64,000 nt of DNA from Warburgia ugandensis (GCA_035236585.1 CP141136.1:32572949-32636948), one strand, 5' to 3'; shown: positions 48,041 through 61,779, numbered from the stretch's first letter. The notes: a model not told the origin generated them from the letters alone. Numbers and translations are program-made.

Positions 48041-49047
48041 ATAGTATTTACTTCTGTTTCATAGTTCCACTTTCCTTCTACCATCAACTTATTTTTGAAG
48101 GAGGTTATTTTCTCTCCTTTTAAGTTCCACCACTTAGTTTTTAGGTGTGTATTAAGTTTAGTTCTTTTACTCCATCTTTTGATATGGATATCCATAACCA
48201 TTAACCTATGTTGTGAGGTCAAACTCTCACCAGGTATCACCTTACAATCCTTACATGTAGATTGTTCATTATTCCTAAGTAGAAAAAAGTCTATTTGACT
48301 TTTATGAAGTCCACTTTTAAAGGTTATTAAATGTTCATCCCTCTTCTTAAAGAGTGTATTTGCAATGGATCGGTTATATGACAAAGCAAAATCAAGGATA
48401 TTCTCCCCCATCTCATTTCATTCACATATACCATATCCACCGTGTATTCTATCATATCCTTCCTTATCTTTTCCTACATGGCCGTTTAAGTCTACACCTA
48501 TAAATATCCGCTCAGTGTTGGGAGTTTCTTGCATGACTCCCTCCATATCTTCCCAAAACTGTTTCTTGATTATCTCTTGTAACCCTACTTGTGGTGCGTA
48601 TGCACTTATAACATTTATAATTTGCTCTCCTAGAATAATTTTTATTATTATAATTCTATCGCTGATTCTTTTAACATCCACAACTTTATCCTTTAATTCC
48701 TTATCCACTATTATTCCTACATCATTTTTGTTATTTTCCTTTCCTACGTACCATAATTTATACCCATCTATTTCTCTTGCTTTAGCCCCTTTCCACTTGG
48801 TTTCTTGGATACAAGCGATGTTGACTCTCCTACGTTTCATCGCGTCTACTAACTCCAAACTCTTGCCAGTTAGTGTCCCTATATTCCATGTGGCTATACG
48901 AATCTTATGTTCTGGTGATACCATATTTACTATTGCCTTTCTGGACCTCCATGGTATGAACCCATGTCCACTTTTCACTGCACCTGGGTTCTGATGCAGC
49001 GCGTCGCTTCCGAGGGGACGCTCTAGTAGCCCTTGCCCATTTTTCAC
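47992..49047 (-). pseudogene. LINE endonuclease domain (APE type)
   Basis: From 49047 the frame reads KIRIATWNIGTLTGKSLELV, then NIACIQETKWKGAKAREIDG, VISAYAPQ, IFIGVDLNGHVG and GGYG. After one in-frame stop near 48415 it continues LDFALSYNRSIANTLFKKRD, SQIDFFLLR and SLTSQHRLMVMDI. These carry the catalytic Asn (ATWN), Glu (QETKW), the Asp/Asn pair (VDLNGH) and the final Asp-His region (SQHRLMVMD) of apurinic-like endonucleases. This domain nicks target DNA to prime reverse transcription. Confidence 0.9.
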
Positions 49048-49453
49048 TATACCCGGGATCCGATGTAGTGCGTCGCTTCTGGGAGAACGCCCTAGCTTAA
49101 GGGAATGTCTGTTTTCGATTCATGTCATATTTGGGGTGCCGTATTTCTTAAAAGCTGAAGAAGATTTTCATTTCTTCCTTACAAACTAATATACATTCAT
49201 TTGCAAGCAAAAACGAAATAACAAAACCATCTTCAGCTTCACCCTTGTTGGCTGGCTACTTGACACAAGGGTTACCATATTTAAGAAGAGGGAGATGATT
49301 TTCATTTCTTTCTCACAAATTAATATACAAATGTATATTCATTTGTAAGAAAGAAATAACAAAATCATCTTCAACTTCTCCCCTGCCGGCTGGCCCCTGA
49401 CGCAGGACCCTCCTCCTTTTTCATCCGGGCTTGGGACCGTCATTGGCGGAGTT
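49048..49453 (-). repeat. 5' leader of the LINE with two internal duplications
   Basis: Two copies of a block around GAAAATC-TCTTC-CTT and TTTGTATATTAATTTG-like sequence (49155-49270 and 49275-49380) lie in the leader. Nearer the ORF, AGCGACGCACTACATCGGAT at about 49050-49076 repeats as AGCGACGCGCTGCATCAGAA at 48991-49010. The leader is much richer in G and C than its surroundings, which helps mark the insert. Confidence 0.65.
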
Positions 49454-49468
49454 AAATTCTTCCAACCT
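49454..49468. repeat. LINE target-site duplication, right copy
   Basis: AAATTCTTCCAACCT directly after the LINE 5' end. Confidence 0.85.
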
Positions 49469-52119
49469 AAGTATCTCAAATAATTTATAAAAAAGTTCTA
49501 AAGAACATAATGAATTCATGGATATTTAAACACATGGATCATGTGTTGTAAGTACACATAACACGAGAAAAGTATTTGATTTAATCATTCAATGTTAAAT
49601 CCACATTTCATTATCAGTTCCAGAAGTACTTGAAACCAAAAGACATACATAAACATCTAAAAGTCAATCATATACTGTTGTATCATTTCATATCAAATTG
49701 TATTGATATCAAATCTATCAATAACAACATTTGTGCAATGAAAATGAGCTCAAACAATATGAATGGCATCAAAATAGGTATTAAATATCATATCAATCAT
49801 ATCAAAAAATTAATTGATATCAATATCAATCATTGAGTGGAAATTGCCATCTTATCACTGAAAATGGTATATACTCTCAAGTATGACCAACTTGTTAGCC
49901 CATGTCAACACCTCAGATGGTCAGCTATGCTCATAGAGGAACCCTAAGTCCTAACTATGATTGTTAGTGGATGCCACACCACTACCCTAGCTCTCATGGG
50001 CCTACCAAATTACTACAAGGGTAGTCTTCCTATGATACTTCCTCTCTTACAATGGAAATCCTATCTTAGGCAAGTATCAGAATCGAGAGTCATAAACCAA
50101 TGGTCAATTAGACTTCCTAGCATAGCAACCAATGCACAATCAAAATCACACTTATAAGCATTATGCATTGTCATTCTTGTAAGCACAAAATCATAAACAC
50201 ACAATAAGGTAAGAACTACAATATTTAAACAAATCAATCGATAATGCATAAGTACTCATAAAATAAAATCAAAAGTACATACATAGTCAAATCTCTTGGT
50301 AACAATTTGAAATATATCTAAATTAAAATACCAATTCCATGAACTTTTCATAGTGTAGATTACATCCAAAATCAAGAGAACAATGAGGTAATCAAGTATC
50401 CTTTTTCAAAATTAATATCATTTCCATATAAAAAATTGTTTAAACCATTCAAATCAGTTTTCAAAAGTAGATAAGTACTCCAATTTAAGTACAAAATACT
50501 TTATGAATTGAATATAATCTTTCAAAATATTTTTTTTTTTAAACATAGGAAAATGATAATCTTTTCAAATCTATAGGTCTTTTGCATGTACAAAATATAT
50601 GTCAATTCATGACTATGTATCAAATCTAATTGACACATCGATTTCATCTAAAACATATATTAAATACATATACTTGAATATATAATGGATTCTATATTTA
50701 TAAAGAAATTTGACAAAGTCTCCATTGTTTTTCGGACATAGCATTTAACGAATGCAATTCAATTCACCTAATAGACTATCCATTTATATTATGGATAAAA
50801 ATGTAGACTTAGTCTCTTTATCATTTCAACACATCAGTTTTTAATAAAAATCCATGTCCCAAAATTCTAATCCATTTCCATCATTAATAATGTGACACCC
50901 TGAGTTTAAAAAAAAAAAATAATTGAAAACTATTTCAAAATTCGAGATATCCCTTGTTTGAAATTCTTTTCGTAAACAAAATGATAGAATTTTTTTATAC
51001 ACATAAAATTTTTTCTAAAAATCCCGAGTGTTATTTCTTACAAAAACACAAGGATTTTATGGTGAAGTCAGTGTCTCATTTCTACTGAAAATCTAGAAGA
51101 GTTTTTTCTATTTTTCAAACATATAACATGTGCATGCAAAAACCTCATAGACAATATAAATAATTTTTATCACCTTAATCACCACCATATCACAACATAT
51201 TCCTTAAATACAATTGAATCCACAACATGAAAGTAAATATCAATTCATATTCTCCACTAAATTAGAAAGCTAATCCAAGGTTGCAAGGCTCACCATCTAG
51301 ATACTGGAAAATTTCCATCTTCTGAAATTCAGAACTCCGCAGCTACTCTCATGTTCGACCTGTTCATCTTTCTATTATAATTCTTCAAATCCAAGACATT
51401 GTAAACAATTACAATGTCTCAACAAGCTTGCACTTGTGTAAGTTGAATAAGTATCTATTTTGTCATGCAGTTTATAATTTACATAAATCAATGCATTTTG
51501 AGTATTTATCATAACTAAACAGAATTCATGGTGTTTACAAATAACTACTCATGCCAAAATTGGGTTCTCAAATCATAAATCCATGAAATGAGTTTACATG
51601 TGTAATTCAATACAATTGATAAATCATATGACTTTCATAATTTCTAAAGTTATCTTTGCCTTAACTTTTTTCCTGAGGATTTAAGCATTCCAAGCTTTTA
51701 TCATTTCAAGAAACATTTTTCTATGAATAGAAACATACACAATCCAAATTTATTCATGACATATAGTTCTTCAGATTCGTTCACCTCATATTATCATTCA
51801 AGATATCAATTTAAATGTCTAAGTTGTTTGTCATTCGATAGTTAAATCTACTTATGAGTGGGGTATCTAACATTCTCATTATCAGTTGTAAAAGTAGTCA
51901 TCTAACATATTTCTCTTAATGAATACAATGTATTTTCATATGTAGGTATGAATTAGTATATGATCATGTAGAATCACTCATAATGCTCAATTAATCTGAC
52001 AACTTAATAAATTTGACTAGGGTAAAATTATCAGTTTAGAAGAATATATATGTACTAAAATCCCAATGGTAAAACCACTAGCTAAGCACATGCGTCAAAG
52101 CACAGTACCGATAAAAGAT

Positions 52120-52920
52120 AAAGTTAGTTGATAATGTCAAAAAACATACTATAAGGTCAAAGTCCAATTGTTAGCAAACCTGCATTCGATAAATCGATAA
52201 TCTTCCAAAACCAAAAGCTATTCATGGTTTTGAAACATAATCAATTAATTCATAATAGTAAATAGTTCTTTCAACATCAAATTGAACTAAAATCATAAAT
52301 GTGAAAATCAGTCTCATAAATAGGAGATGAAAATCCACGAGGAAAGATTGGTGATCTGAAATCAACTACAATGTGCAAAAGAATTTGATAAGTCTGTCAA
52401 ACCAGCATGCTCAAAATAGATGAACCCAAACCAAGGTGCATAATCCTCATTCCAAAATGCACAAATCCATGCCCACATTGACATGGAAGCTAATCACTCC
52501 AATCATGGTGGCACATAATCCTACCACCCTAGATGAGGTCTAAACTCTCGAGAAATCACCAACATAATCATCAACACATATACACCTATGCTTGTAGGGC
52601 CCCACCATCACCCACTAGTGATTATGGCCTCTACATCTGCTCATGAATACTTCCATGAACCATGACTCACAGGACCTCATGGGGGCTACCTTGCTACCAC
52701 TCAAAGCACTTCCTCATGAGAAGGTACTCCTACTACCCGCCATCTCCATCGCAGGGTTGGTATCAATATCATCTCAGAGGTCAATGGGCAACTAAATCTC
52801 CTAGCCTACAGTCTATAGGACTTACAGAAGCCCATAACATGCCTACTTTTAGGTCTTACAGTACTTGTAGAGCACTTGCCACGCAATCTAGGACTTACAA
52901 CACTCCCAAAGTGCCGACCT
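52120..52920 (-). repeat. First copy of a dispersed 0.7-0.8 kb duplication
   Basis: Shares GTTAGCAAAC-GCATTCGATAAATC, AGCTATTCATGGTTTT, AAACATAATCAATTAATTCA, AGCATGCTCAAAATAGATGA, ACCAAGGTGCATA and AAGGTACTCCTACTACCC in order with 56112-56790. By eye about 80% of positions match. Confidence 0.8.
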
Positions 52921-53160
52921 AAAACTTCGATGAAATCCATATCCACCAGGACTTACAGCTATGCAAGGAGCAAATCCCTAATGCATCAATATATTAGTAC
53001 CCATCTAGAATTATGGGCACTCATAGAGTGCATATCAAAAGCATCAATGAAATCATAACCATTAGGTCTTGCAGTTGCTTATAGAGCACCTGCCTTAACA
53101 TCAACAAATCTGCACCCATTAGGACTTATGACTACTCGTCGAGTGCTTGCCCAAATCGTA
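52840..53160 (-). repeat. Irregular tandem repeat built on AGGACTTACAG
   Basis: AGGACTTACAG/AGGTCTTACAG motifs at about 52806, 52850, 52948, 53065 and 53117 are followed by TAGAGCACTTGCC-like and CATCAATGAAATC-like blocks, giving units of roughly 75-100 bases. Confidence 0.6.
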
Positions 53161-55681
53161 AATCATATATATCCAAAATCATTTAATGACAATAATAGCA
53201 TTATTTCAAATTTTTTATGAGAAACCATTCAAATCTATTCATTTGCAACCCATTTTCTCAACAAGTTGTAACAACATATCTTCACAAGCATTCAAAACAT
53301 GCAGTCTTTATTCATAAATTTGATAGCGCTCCTTCAGTTCCCAAAATTGTAAATACAATGTAATGATTATAAAAGGTAAATCTTAAAACAATATCTTAAA
53401 AGCACTTATGGCTAAATAAACCATAGTTAAACTGGTGATAAAGCCTTCATCAGTAAAGTCACATATGTCATAACTTAAGGTCATGTCTTGTAAACATCTA
53501 TTGTATGTCCATAGCATTTAGAATATTCTTTCCAAGTTTAATGTGAATTACTTCATGTGATTATGGTCATTTCTAATCCTACATATCATAGTTAATTCCA
53601 TTTCAATGAATAGTAATCACATTATGTTAAAGTGAATCTAATTAAGGGCTATTGTTTACACAAATTTTTATTCTCTCTCAATTTTGAAGACCTTAGGATT
53701 ATTCCCTCAACATCTATTCATGAATATAAACTATGAGTTAATATGTTAAATTTTCTTCTATATTGGAACCAATCATTTCATCATTCTCTAGTTATTAAGT
53801 TACAAGTAGGACATCTTCTAGGAGATTTTCTTAGGTCTTCCTATAGTTCAAAACCTTGTGAGCTACTATGAAATCTTTACTTTATTGTTGATATACTTAT
53901 TAATAATTCATATTGTTCAAGGCATTCCAAATATTATAGTATCAATATACAAGTCCATGTGTCTCAATAGCATATGTAAGATCAAACCTTGTTTAAGGTA
54001 TTACAATGTCCATTTGATGTAAGCATAAGTTCAAATTTACGATTTGCAATCCAGTTACTCATTTTTCTTAAATGTTATAATTAGCATAAAACAAGTGTTT
54101 TGGGTTCATTTCACATTTGTAGCCAATCCAAGTGTATATCATGTTTCTAAGTATTATGATCGCCTATATATATATATATATGCTAAGTTTCAATCAATGA
54201 GTATGGTCTCTATTCTTTTATTTGGGCATTACAACTAGGATAACAGTAACATTTTCTATTTAAATTAGCCATTCTAATTTTGATTTGATAATTTAAAAGG
54301 TGTAACAAGATAACTTCTAAATTTATCACATGATTCCATAATTTTACTAATTAACATCAATACTTTGTAAATCATCATCTGCATTCAATCATTCTTACAA
54401 AGACATGGCAATTATTAAACTTTTCAAAATAGCAATCTTAATCCACCTACCTTGTATGGTGTTTAACCTCAGTTCTAGTGTATACCTCCTTTAACATGAT
54501 CTGTTGATTGACCAGGTCATAGGTTTTGTAGTTGATCGATTGATGGACAGCTCCGATCGTGTCTCTCTCACTAATTAGTGTATAAGGAAAGCAAAGATAT
54601 GCTGATCTATAGATCCAACCATGGAATCGCTATAGATTAGAAAGTGATATAGTAGTTGATCTCATAGATCTAACATTAGATGGTCAATCAATGGTCAAAT
54701 AAAAATGAATACTTAAATCAAATATGGATCTAGGAGTGTGTTTCACTAATATATGATTAGATCAAGATGAAGAGCTAGATCTGATTACATATCAGATGAT
54801 CTGGTGTGAAAGCTACATCTAGACCTAAAAGAGGAGCTCATATTGATCTCAAATCTAGGTACTAAGTGATTACTTAATAGTTGAATCATTTCTCAAGGGT
54901 GGATTAGACAAAGATCTAATGTTTCAATGATTGATCTAGGGTCAGATGAAGATGAACGGATCATATACATCATAGATCTAGTTTCTAGTGACTAATCAAT
55001 AGTCAAATCTTGGTCAATGGGTCAGATCAATCATAGATCGAAGTGCTAGTGACCAATCAATGGTTGATTGTGTGAGGGTTTACGGATTAATCACAAATCT
55101 AACTTTTAGAGATAGATCAATGGTCAGATCATGATGAATGATTGGGATAGGTTCATATTTGACATTTGGAGGTAGATCAGTAGTTGGATCATGGTAGGAT
55201 TTGCAAAATCAGTCATAGATCCATCATTCAAAGATAGATCAATGACTAGGTCTCGACGATTAGGAAGATTAGTCACAAATTAGAAGATTTGGTATGATCA
55301 ATCATCTAGACATGATTGATAATTGGATCTTCTCCAATGAATGAATGGACAGATGGGTCTTGTTCCTCGCGATGCAAGGATCATAAGTGTCATCTCAAAT
55401 ATGTGAAATCCTTCCTAGATTTGGCAGTGCAAGAGGGCAAAAGTCTAAGGGTCGTAATGGGGCTCGCTATGTCAACTCTGCTCACCAAGGCGAGTTGAGA
55501 GCGAGTGACATGGCGAGTTGCACTGCCCTAACTCGCTAGAGGAAGAGGTAAGTGGAGAGAGGAGAGGGAGTAGGGAGCGAGTGTGGGATTGGTGCACTCG
55601 TTGGGCAGCACCGGCAAGAGAAGGCAAAGGGGCAAAATGAGACTAGTGCAACCGGCCAATCAGGCTGTGTCAGTCAAAAGG

Positions 55682-55805
<124 letters not shown>

Positions 55806-56111
55806 CCATATTAGTGCTGCCGGTCGGTTGCACTGATCAGAGGTGGGGAAGACGATAGACCAAGAGGGAGTGATAGGGAATAGAGGGGTTTTGGGTGGTG
55901 GCTAGTGACCCTACCTAGTTGCTTGGACTAGTGTGATCGATCGGCTACACTAGTCTCGAACGGGTCAAGGCAAAGCTGAAGGGCAAGAGGAGAGGGGGTT
56001 TTGGGCATATGTGGCATCATTTCAACCTTGTTCAGCCTGCACAGTCAGATGACATCATCGAGTGGCATGGAAGCAAAGGTGCGTCATGCTACTCCAGACA
56101 TTAGATGGTCA

Positions 56112-56799
56112 ATCAACGATCAGTTGATAAAGTTAAAAAGCATACTATATGCTTGAAGTCTAATTGTTAGCAAACTAGCATTCGATAAATCTGTAATCTA
56201 GCAAAACCTAAAGCTATTCATGGTTTTCAAAACATAATCAATTAATTCATAAGTACAAATATTTCTTTCTACATCAAATCAAACTAAAATCATAAATGTG
56301 AAAATTGGTCTCATAAAGGGAGGTGAGAATCCACAAGGAAGGATTAGTGATCTCAAATCATCTGCAATGTTAAAAAGAATCTGATAAGTTTGTCAAACTA
56401 GCATGCTCAAAATAGATGAAACCAAACCAAGGTGCATAGGCCTCAATATGAAATGCACAAATCCATGCCCACATTGCTGTGGAAACTAATCGCTCTAATC
56501 ATGGCGGCATTGACCCACATAATCATCAACATATAGACACATGCTCATAGGGCCCTACCATCACACATCGGTGACTACCATGGCCTCTATGCCTGCTTGT
56601 GAATACCTACATGAACTATGTCTCATCGGATCTCATGGGGGCTACTCAACTATGACTCAAAGCGCTTTCCCATGACAAGGTACTCCTACTACCCACAATC
56701 TCCATCGTAGGGCTAGAATCGATATCATCTCAAAGGTCAATGGCTAACTACACCTCCTAGCATAGGGTCTTCAAGACTTACAATGACTAGTAGAATGCT
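56112..56799 (-). repeat. Second copy of the 0.7-0.8 kb duplication, cut by the next LTR
   Basis: Collinear with 52120-52920 and interrupted at 56799 by the Del-type LTR, whose insertion is therefore later. Its left junction at about 56098 follows ACATTAGATGGTCAATCAA, a motif also at 54671. Confidence 0.75.
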
Positions 56800-59700
56800 T
56801 ATCACACCCGTGTCCTAAAATTAGGTTAAAGATGAATTAACTTACTAATCGTCTCAAATTTAGTGAAACAGGACAAATAAGGCGACATTGAGTATGTGGG
56901 TGCTGCACGAGTTTAGTCGTAATTCGAACTCAATTTTGGGTAAATTTTGAATCTTCAAAACTTATTAAATTTGTATCATGTTAAGGATCAAATGACTTGA
57001 AATTTTTTTCTAGATTCATAGAAAATTTTAGGGAATTTTGATTTAACATGAAAATTTTATCATAATTCAAATAATTACAAAAGTAATTTAAAACATTGAA
57101 ATTTATTGATGAAAGGTAGATTATTGGATTATGCTTGATGAGAGCTTTCCAACAACATTAAGAATGCATGAAATGGAGACTGGGACCCAAAGATCCAAAA
57201 GTTTTACAAAAGGGGGTCCAAATTGATAATGGCACCCCTATGATGACTGTTCTGACAAGGTAAGTTGGGGAGCAAGTCGACATGTGGGAGTTAGACTCAC
57301 CACGTGGACTCAGCTACCCTCGCCTCCATACGTTTCTAATGTGAAGAAACAAGGAAAAAGCCATCACTAACAGCTTTTCCCCTGCTATTTCCTTTTCCCC
57401 GATCAATAGTCAAGACTTCCAATTACTTCTCCAGTGCAAAGGAAACTGATGCCGACAATGCCACCCTATCAACCCACCATTGCTCTTCCATCCTCCTTTC
57501 AGGTTCTCCTCCCATGAGATTTGTCAGTGAAGACAAAGAGTGAATGACCACCTGAAACCAACCAAAGAGTGCTAATGGGGTAAGTCCTCCCTTTTGTCTT
57601 CTTCTTTTCCTTTTTCTCTCCTATCCATTCCCAACCACCATTCATTATTACTATCACCATTTTTTGGTGACTGGAATGGTGAAACCCATGGGCAAACTGA
57701 CTGGTTGAAAAACACATTCAGTAGAACGGCATCTGATCAATAATAGAAACTATTCACTTTGTTCCTCAGATGATTCTAAGTGACTTTGAAAATTGAGAAA
57801 AACAATAAGACTAGCGACTTTAAAAAGTTAGATAAAATTGGGCCAAAAACCCAATAATTCGGTAGAATTTGTAGAGAAAAATTAGATAGGACTCAAATAC
57901 ATGAAATTATGACCAAATTAGTATAATTTGGGGTAGTTTTCATGCTATGTACATTGCCGATGACAACTGGAATCCAGTCACCTTCTCTAGCAACGGCAAC
58001 TTTTTCTAGCAAGACCCTAAAAAATTGAATTTTTGCGATTTGATTAATTCTTACTTGATGTTTTCATCTATAAAGATGGATGGTTTATGAATCAATTAAT
58101 CCTTAAAATTTTGATAAAAAACTTGATAGTGTGTAACAAAAAAAAAAAGAAGAAGAAGAGATCTTAGCATCTGACTGTTAAGAACATGATCGGAAGGTAG
58201 ATCTATGAAAATGTGACTTTAGTTACACATCAATAATGAATTGTGATAGAAATGACAGACCATTTATGGACTAGTTGATGGAAGATCCGATCTGACCTTC
58301 CAAAAAATCCATTGGTGATGATCGAATATTAGGAAAGGAGATTAGACCATGGATTATGGTTAAAATCATTGAATTGCTGAATAACTTACCTTAAATGATG
58401 AGAATTGATACTTCTAGAGGTGCATACTTGATCTATACCATCGATTTACGACCAATGATGCTAATTTAAGTAGATATCAACTAATTGTTGTCCTAATCGT
58501 CAATCTAGATATTAGAGATTGGATCAATGGCATTATGAATAAAGATCTTGAAGTAGTTATAGTAAATTGCATGGAATTTTGAAATTTACTTAAAACATGT
58601 ATTCTTAACACAGGTTTTGAATGAGGTTTGGATGATATTGATAATTGATTTGTGAGTTATACTTAGAACTCAGTTAAGGACCCTAAACCATTCTTTATCC
58701 TTAAATTCTTATTAATACATTCACTTGTAATTAACACTATGGATGTAGAACATATAGATCATTATATTGATTGAATGGATAATATGTTACTTGTTGAAAT
58801 TGTCAATTGATATTCTGATTAACCATGCTTAATTGTTGTGATGATGTTAATTGCAATAAAATGATCAATCCCAAGATAGTAAGCCCTAAGAGCCACCTGG
58901 TAGACTATGATGATGCCTTCCAAGATGGTAAAGCCTGAGGGAAAAGCTACCTAGCTGATTGTAACTAAGGTGAAGCTACCTAAGATGATAAACTCTAAGG
59001 AATGGATTGTAGATTATTAAGCCTCCTAAGATGGTAAACCCTGAGAGAAAGGGCCACCTGGTTCTTTAGGATCATAGTGGAGCCGCCCAAGAAGGTAAAC
59101 CTTGAGAGATGGGCTATCAGGTATTGAACCTTCCAAGATAGTAAACTAGACAAAAAGGACTGCCTAGTATTTTGGGATCACGGCAAAGTTGCCCAAGATG
59201 GTAAACCCTGAGAGATGAGCTAGCAAACTTGTCTCTCGAGATGGTAAACCCTAAGGGAAAGAGTTTCCTAGTTGATTGCGACTACAGTGGAGCTGCCTAA
59301 GATGGTAAATCCTAAGGGAACCTAACATTGGAACCACTCAACAATGGGAAACCCGAAGCGAAAGGGCTACTTAGTTCTTTGGAATCATGGTGGAACCACC
59401 CAAGATGGTAAATCCTAAGGGTCTAGTTGCCGTCTATATGATACTCATAGTAAGCCACTCAAGATGATAAACCTTGAGGGAGACGAGTACTTAATTTGTG
59501 AGATGATGCCATATTTGGTTTTCATTGTCGAGGGAATAATCAAATGAAATACATTTCTATATGATTTTATCTATGCTTATGGTCCCACAATTTGAATTTG
59601 GAATAAATTGTAATTTTGGTTAGATGTTCATACCTTATACATAATATTACATGTTCATGACTTTGTTACTTATATGTTGAAATGAAAATGAATATCCTGT

Positions 59701-60534
59701 GGTTGGAAACAAATGGGGAGTGGGTGTTGCATGGGCTTATTTGCATGCTATGATTATGGCTTCATAGTTTGAATTTGGAATAAACTATATATCTATTTTG
59801 ATATTAGAATGCTATATATGATAATACATGCTAGTTACTCTATTTATCAATGGTTAAAAAATAGAAATGAATGTTCAAGGGTTAGATATGAATGTGCAGT
59901 AGAGCTAAGCTTAATAAGAATGGTAGGATATGCATAGGTTTAGTTCTTTTTTGTTACTTGGCTTCGCAGCTTACCTTATTATTTTTCAGGTACAAGTCAA
60001 GCTGATAAGGGAAAGGCTCTTGATGGAAATGAATGAAGCCTAACTAAGTGATGATGTCATATTTTGTACTATCTATGTCTATTTATGATGAATATGAGTT
60101 GTGTTCTATTATCTTATGAGCAACCCTATGCATCTATTTCTATCATTCTGTATATTTTTAACTTGATGGCAGTGTTTGAGATTTAGCTCGAACTTCAAGT
60201 TAGAAATTATGAATTTTTGTAAATTACTGTGGTGAATATGTGGAGACGGAGTCTCCTTTAGAAATTTAAACCATTATACTATCTATTAGGTGAATCGCAT
60301 TGCATGCGTTAAATGCTCAAGTCCAAAAAATATGGGAGACTGAAAAAAATTTGGTAGAATTAAGAAGTTAAAATACTTTATTATCTAAACTATGACTTGC
60401 ACAGGACAAGAGCATATAGCTCTCTCGATACTTCCACTACAATATATGAAAAAAAAGCCATGTAGGATTCCCTTGAACTAGTTATTATTGTTTGATTACA
60501 TCAAACTGCAGCTTTGGGGATTGGGGTTGTGACA
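56800..60534 (+). mobile_element. 5' LTR of a Del/Tekay-like element, 3.7 kb
   Basis: The start TATCACACCCGTGTCC (from TGTCACACCC) and the end GGGTTGTGACA are followed at once by a primer site and gag, so this is a 5' LTR. Del/Tekay elements are known for very long LTRs. It contains a tandem array at 58870-59490. The 3' LTR and the second target copy are outside the window; atgct (56795-56799) would be the left target bases. Confidence 0.82.
58870..59490 (+). repeat. Tandem array in the Del LTR based on AAGATGGTAAACCCTGAG
   Basis: At least a dozen degenerate copies of the motif, spaced about 45-65 bases. Longer units appear every 110-120 bases with GGGCCACCTGGTTCTTTAGGA-like inserts. It occupies the same relative place as the arrays of the other Del-type LTRs, although the unit sequence differs. 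Confidence 0.85.
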
Positions 60535-60537
60535 GCT

Positions 60538-60549
60538 TGTTTTTAGAGC
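60538..60549 (+). other. Primer-binding site, initiator tRNA-Met type, decayed
   Basis: TGTTTTTAGAGC matches TGGTATCAGAGC, the common plant initiator-Met site, at 9 of 12 bases. It lies 3 bases after the LTR end and is followed by AAGGCGG (family AAGGTGG). Confidence 0.65.
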
Positions 60550-60713
60550 AAGGCGGCAAGTCACTTAGGAAGAACTTATTCTATAATTGCCTGTGATAAA
60601 GAAAATGTATATACTTGGTATCTTTTGAGTTAACTTTGTTGATTGTTGATTACTCTCAACTTGTTTAATGAGTGACTAACCCTTGTTGTTTGTTATTTTG
60701 GAAAGGCACAGTC

Positions 60714-61745
60714 ATGGTTGAGACCAGGAGCCATAACTTGAGTTCTGGAGAATCAGCATTGCGAGCACTTGATTTGGTCTAGGATGCTATAGGACAGATG
60801 GTCTAAGCAATCACCAAAGCCATTAGCAGGGGAGTAGGAGTTCAACCCCTAATTGTGCCAATCCCTAGAGCTTCCAAAGAGAGCATAAGCAGCGAAACAT
60901 TTACATTAAGAGAGTTCAGGAAGTTAGGACCACCCAAGTTCTGTGGATATCAAATCACACTGAAGTAGAGGATTGGTTAGAGCAAATCCAAAGGATCTTC
61001 AAGGCACTAAAATTCAACGAAGATCTAAAGGTAAGGGTGTCCACATTTCAGTTCACTGGTATGCATATCCACTAGTGGTGAATGGCAAAGGGTGTTAGAG
61101 CCGATGAAGAGTGGACTTGGGAACTTTTTAGAGAAGCTTATTTGGGAAAGTATTTTCCTATTGCACATTGAGATGCTAAAGTAGTAGAGTTCTTGAGGCT
61201 CACATAGCGTTACATGACTGTGGGACAGTATGCTGCCAAGTTTGACTAGCTATCATGTTATGCACCATCGATGATCCCCATTGCTTGGGAGAAGGCCTAC
61301 TGCTTTATTCAGGGCCTAAGATCTTCTATTTGACAGAGCTTAGTACCTTTCAAATTGGAAGATTATGCAGAGGCCATAGATAGAGCTCAACTGATTGATA
61401 GGATCATGGTAGGAAAATGAGTGCACCAGAGTTTAGGATAAGAAGTTTTGAGAAATCCCACTCACATAGTAGCAAGGACAAGAGAAGGAAACGATATCCT
61501 CTTCGGGCATAAAATACTCAGATACATTCTCTACCTCTTGGAATGGTCAATAAGACTTGTTTTGGTTGTAGCTAGGAAGGCCATTTCAAGAGAGATTATC
61601 TTAGACAAAAAGCAACACAGAGCAATGTACAGAGTAGCAGTAGGCCACATAGTCAGGGTTGACCACCACCACAGAGGACAGATGCACCAGTCAGAGGCAT
61701 ACCCCCTACTTTTGAGTAAAGAACACAGGGTAGAGTTTATGCACT
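60714..61745 (+). pseudogene. Del/Tekay-like gag with zinc knuckle, broken
   Basis: From ATG at 60714: MVETRSHNLSSGESALRALD, then a stop. Later pieces are REFRKLGPPKFCGYQ, DWLEQIQRIFKALKFNED, FQFTGMHIHWWMAKGVRADE, WELFREAYLGKYFP and MTVGQYAAKFD, the Retrotrans_gag pattern of chromovirus-type elements. A zinc knuckle at about 61555 reads TCFGCS, stop, EGHFKRDY; the last Cys of C-C-H-C is Tyr. More than eight stops or shifts are present, so it cannot make capsid protein. Confidence 0.8.
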
Positions 61746-61779
61746 AACGCAATCAGACACCTAGCCCGACCATACCGTT

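Larger units (their letters stand above)
46033..49453 (-). mobile_element. RTE-clade LINE, nearly full length, 3.4 kb
   Basis: On the minus strand it runs from a GC-rich 5' leader (49453 to about 49050) through an endonuclease and a reverse transcriptase to a short 3' end finishing in a (GAT)n tail at 46049-46033. A 15-base direct repeat flanks it: AAATTCTTCCAACCT at 46018-46032 and 49454-49468. The RT wording (GPDGIPIEVWK, MLFADDIVLLDETREGVN, KLELWREALEFEGF) is that of plant RTE elements. The single ORF is broken only by three in-frame stops (near 48415, 47721 and 46568) and one frameshift (about 48000), so it is the youngest-looking element here. Confidence 0.93.
45554..50890 (-). mobile_element. 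Minus-strand Del-like LTR fragment carrying a LINE
   Basis: The plus strand at 45554 reads TGTGACATCCTAGGTTTTC, the complement of a Del-type LTR 3' end, and the next 400 bases resemble those after 25596 and 50891. The LTR is interrupted by the LINE at 46033-49453 and seems to continue to about 50890. Part of 50400-50890 itself resembles the first 250 bases of such an LTR, so a second fragment may be present. The far end of the LTR is not seen. Confidence 0.55.

Noticed and set aside
48365..48994. 209-codon plus-strand ORF
   Set aside because: It is the antisense shadow of the LINE endonuclease; the minus strand carries the real motifs.
50891..51539. A 649-base solo LTR ending GTGTTTACA with AATAA repeats on both sides
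   Set aside because: The 5-base match is AT-only and likely by chance, and similarity to the LTR at 25596 continues past 51540 without a break.
58870..59490. Possible CRISPR array
   Set aside because: The repeats are degenerate, spacers are not unique or of constant length, and the array is inside a plant LTR.
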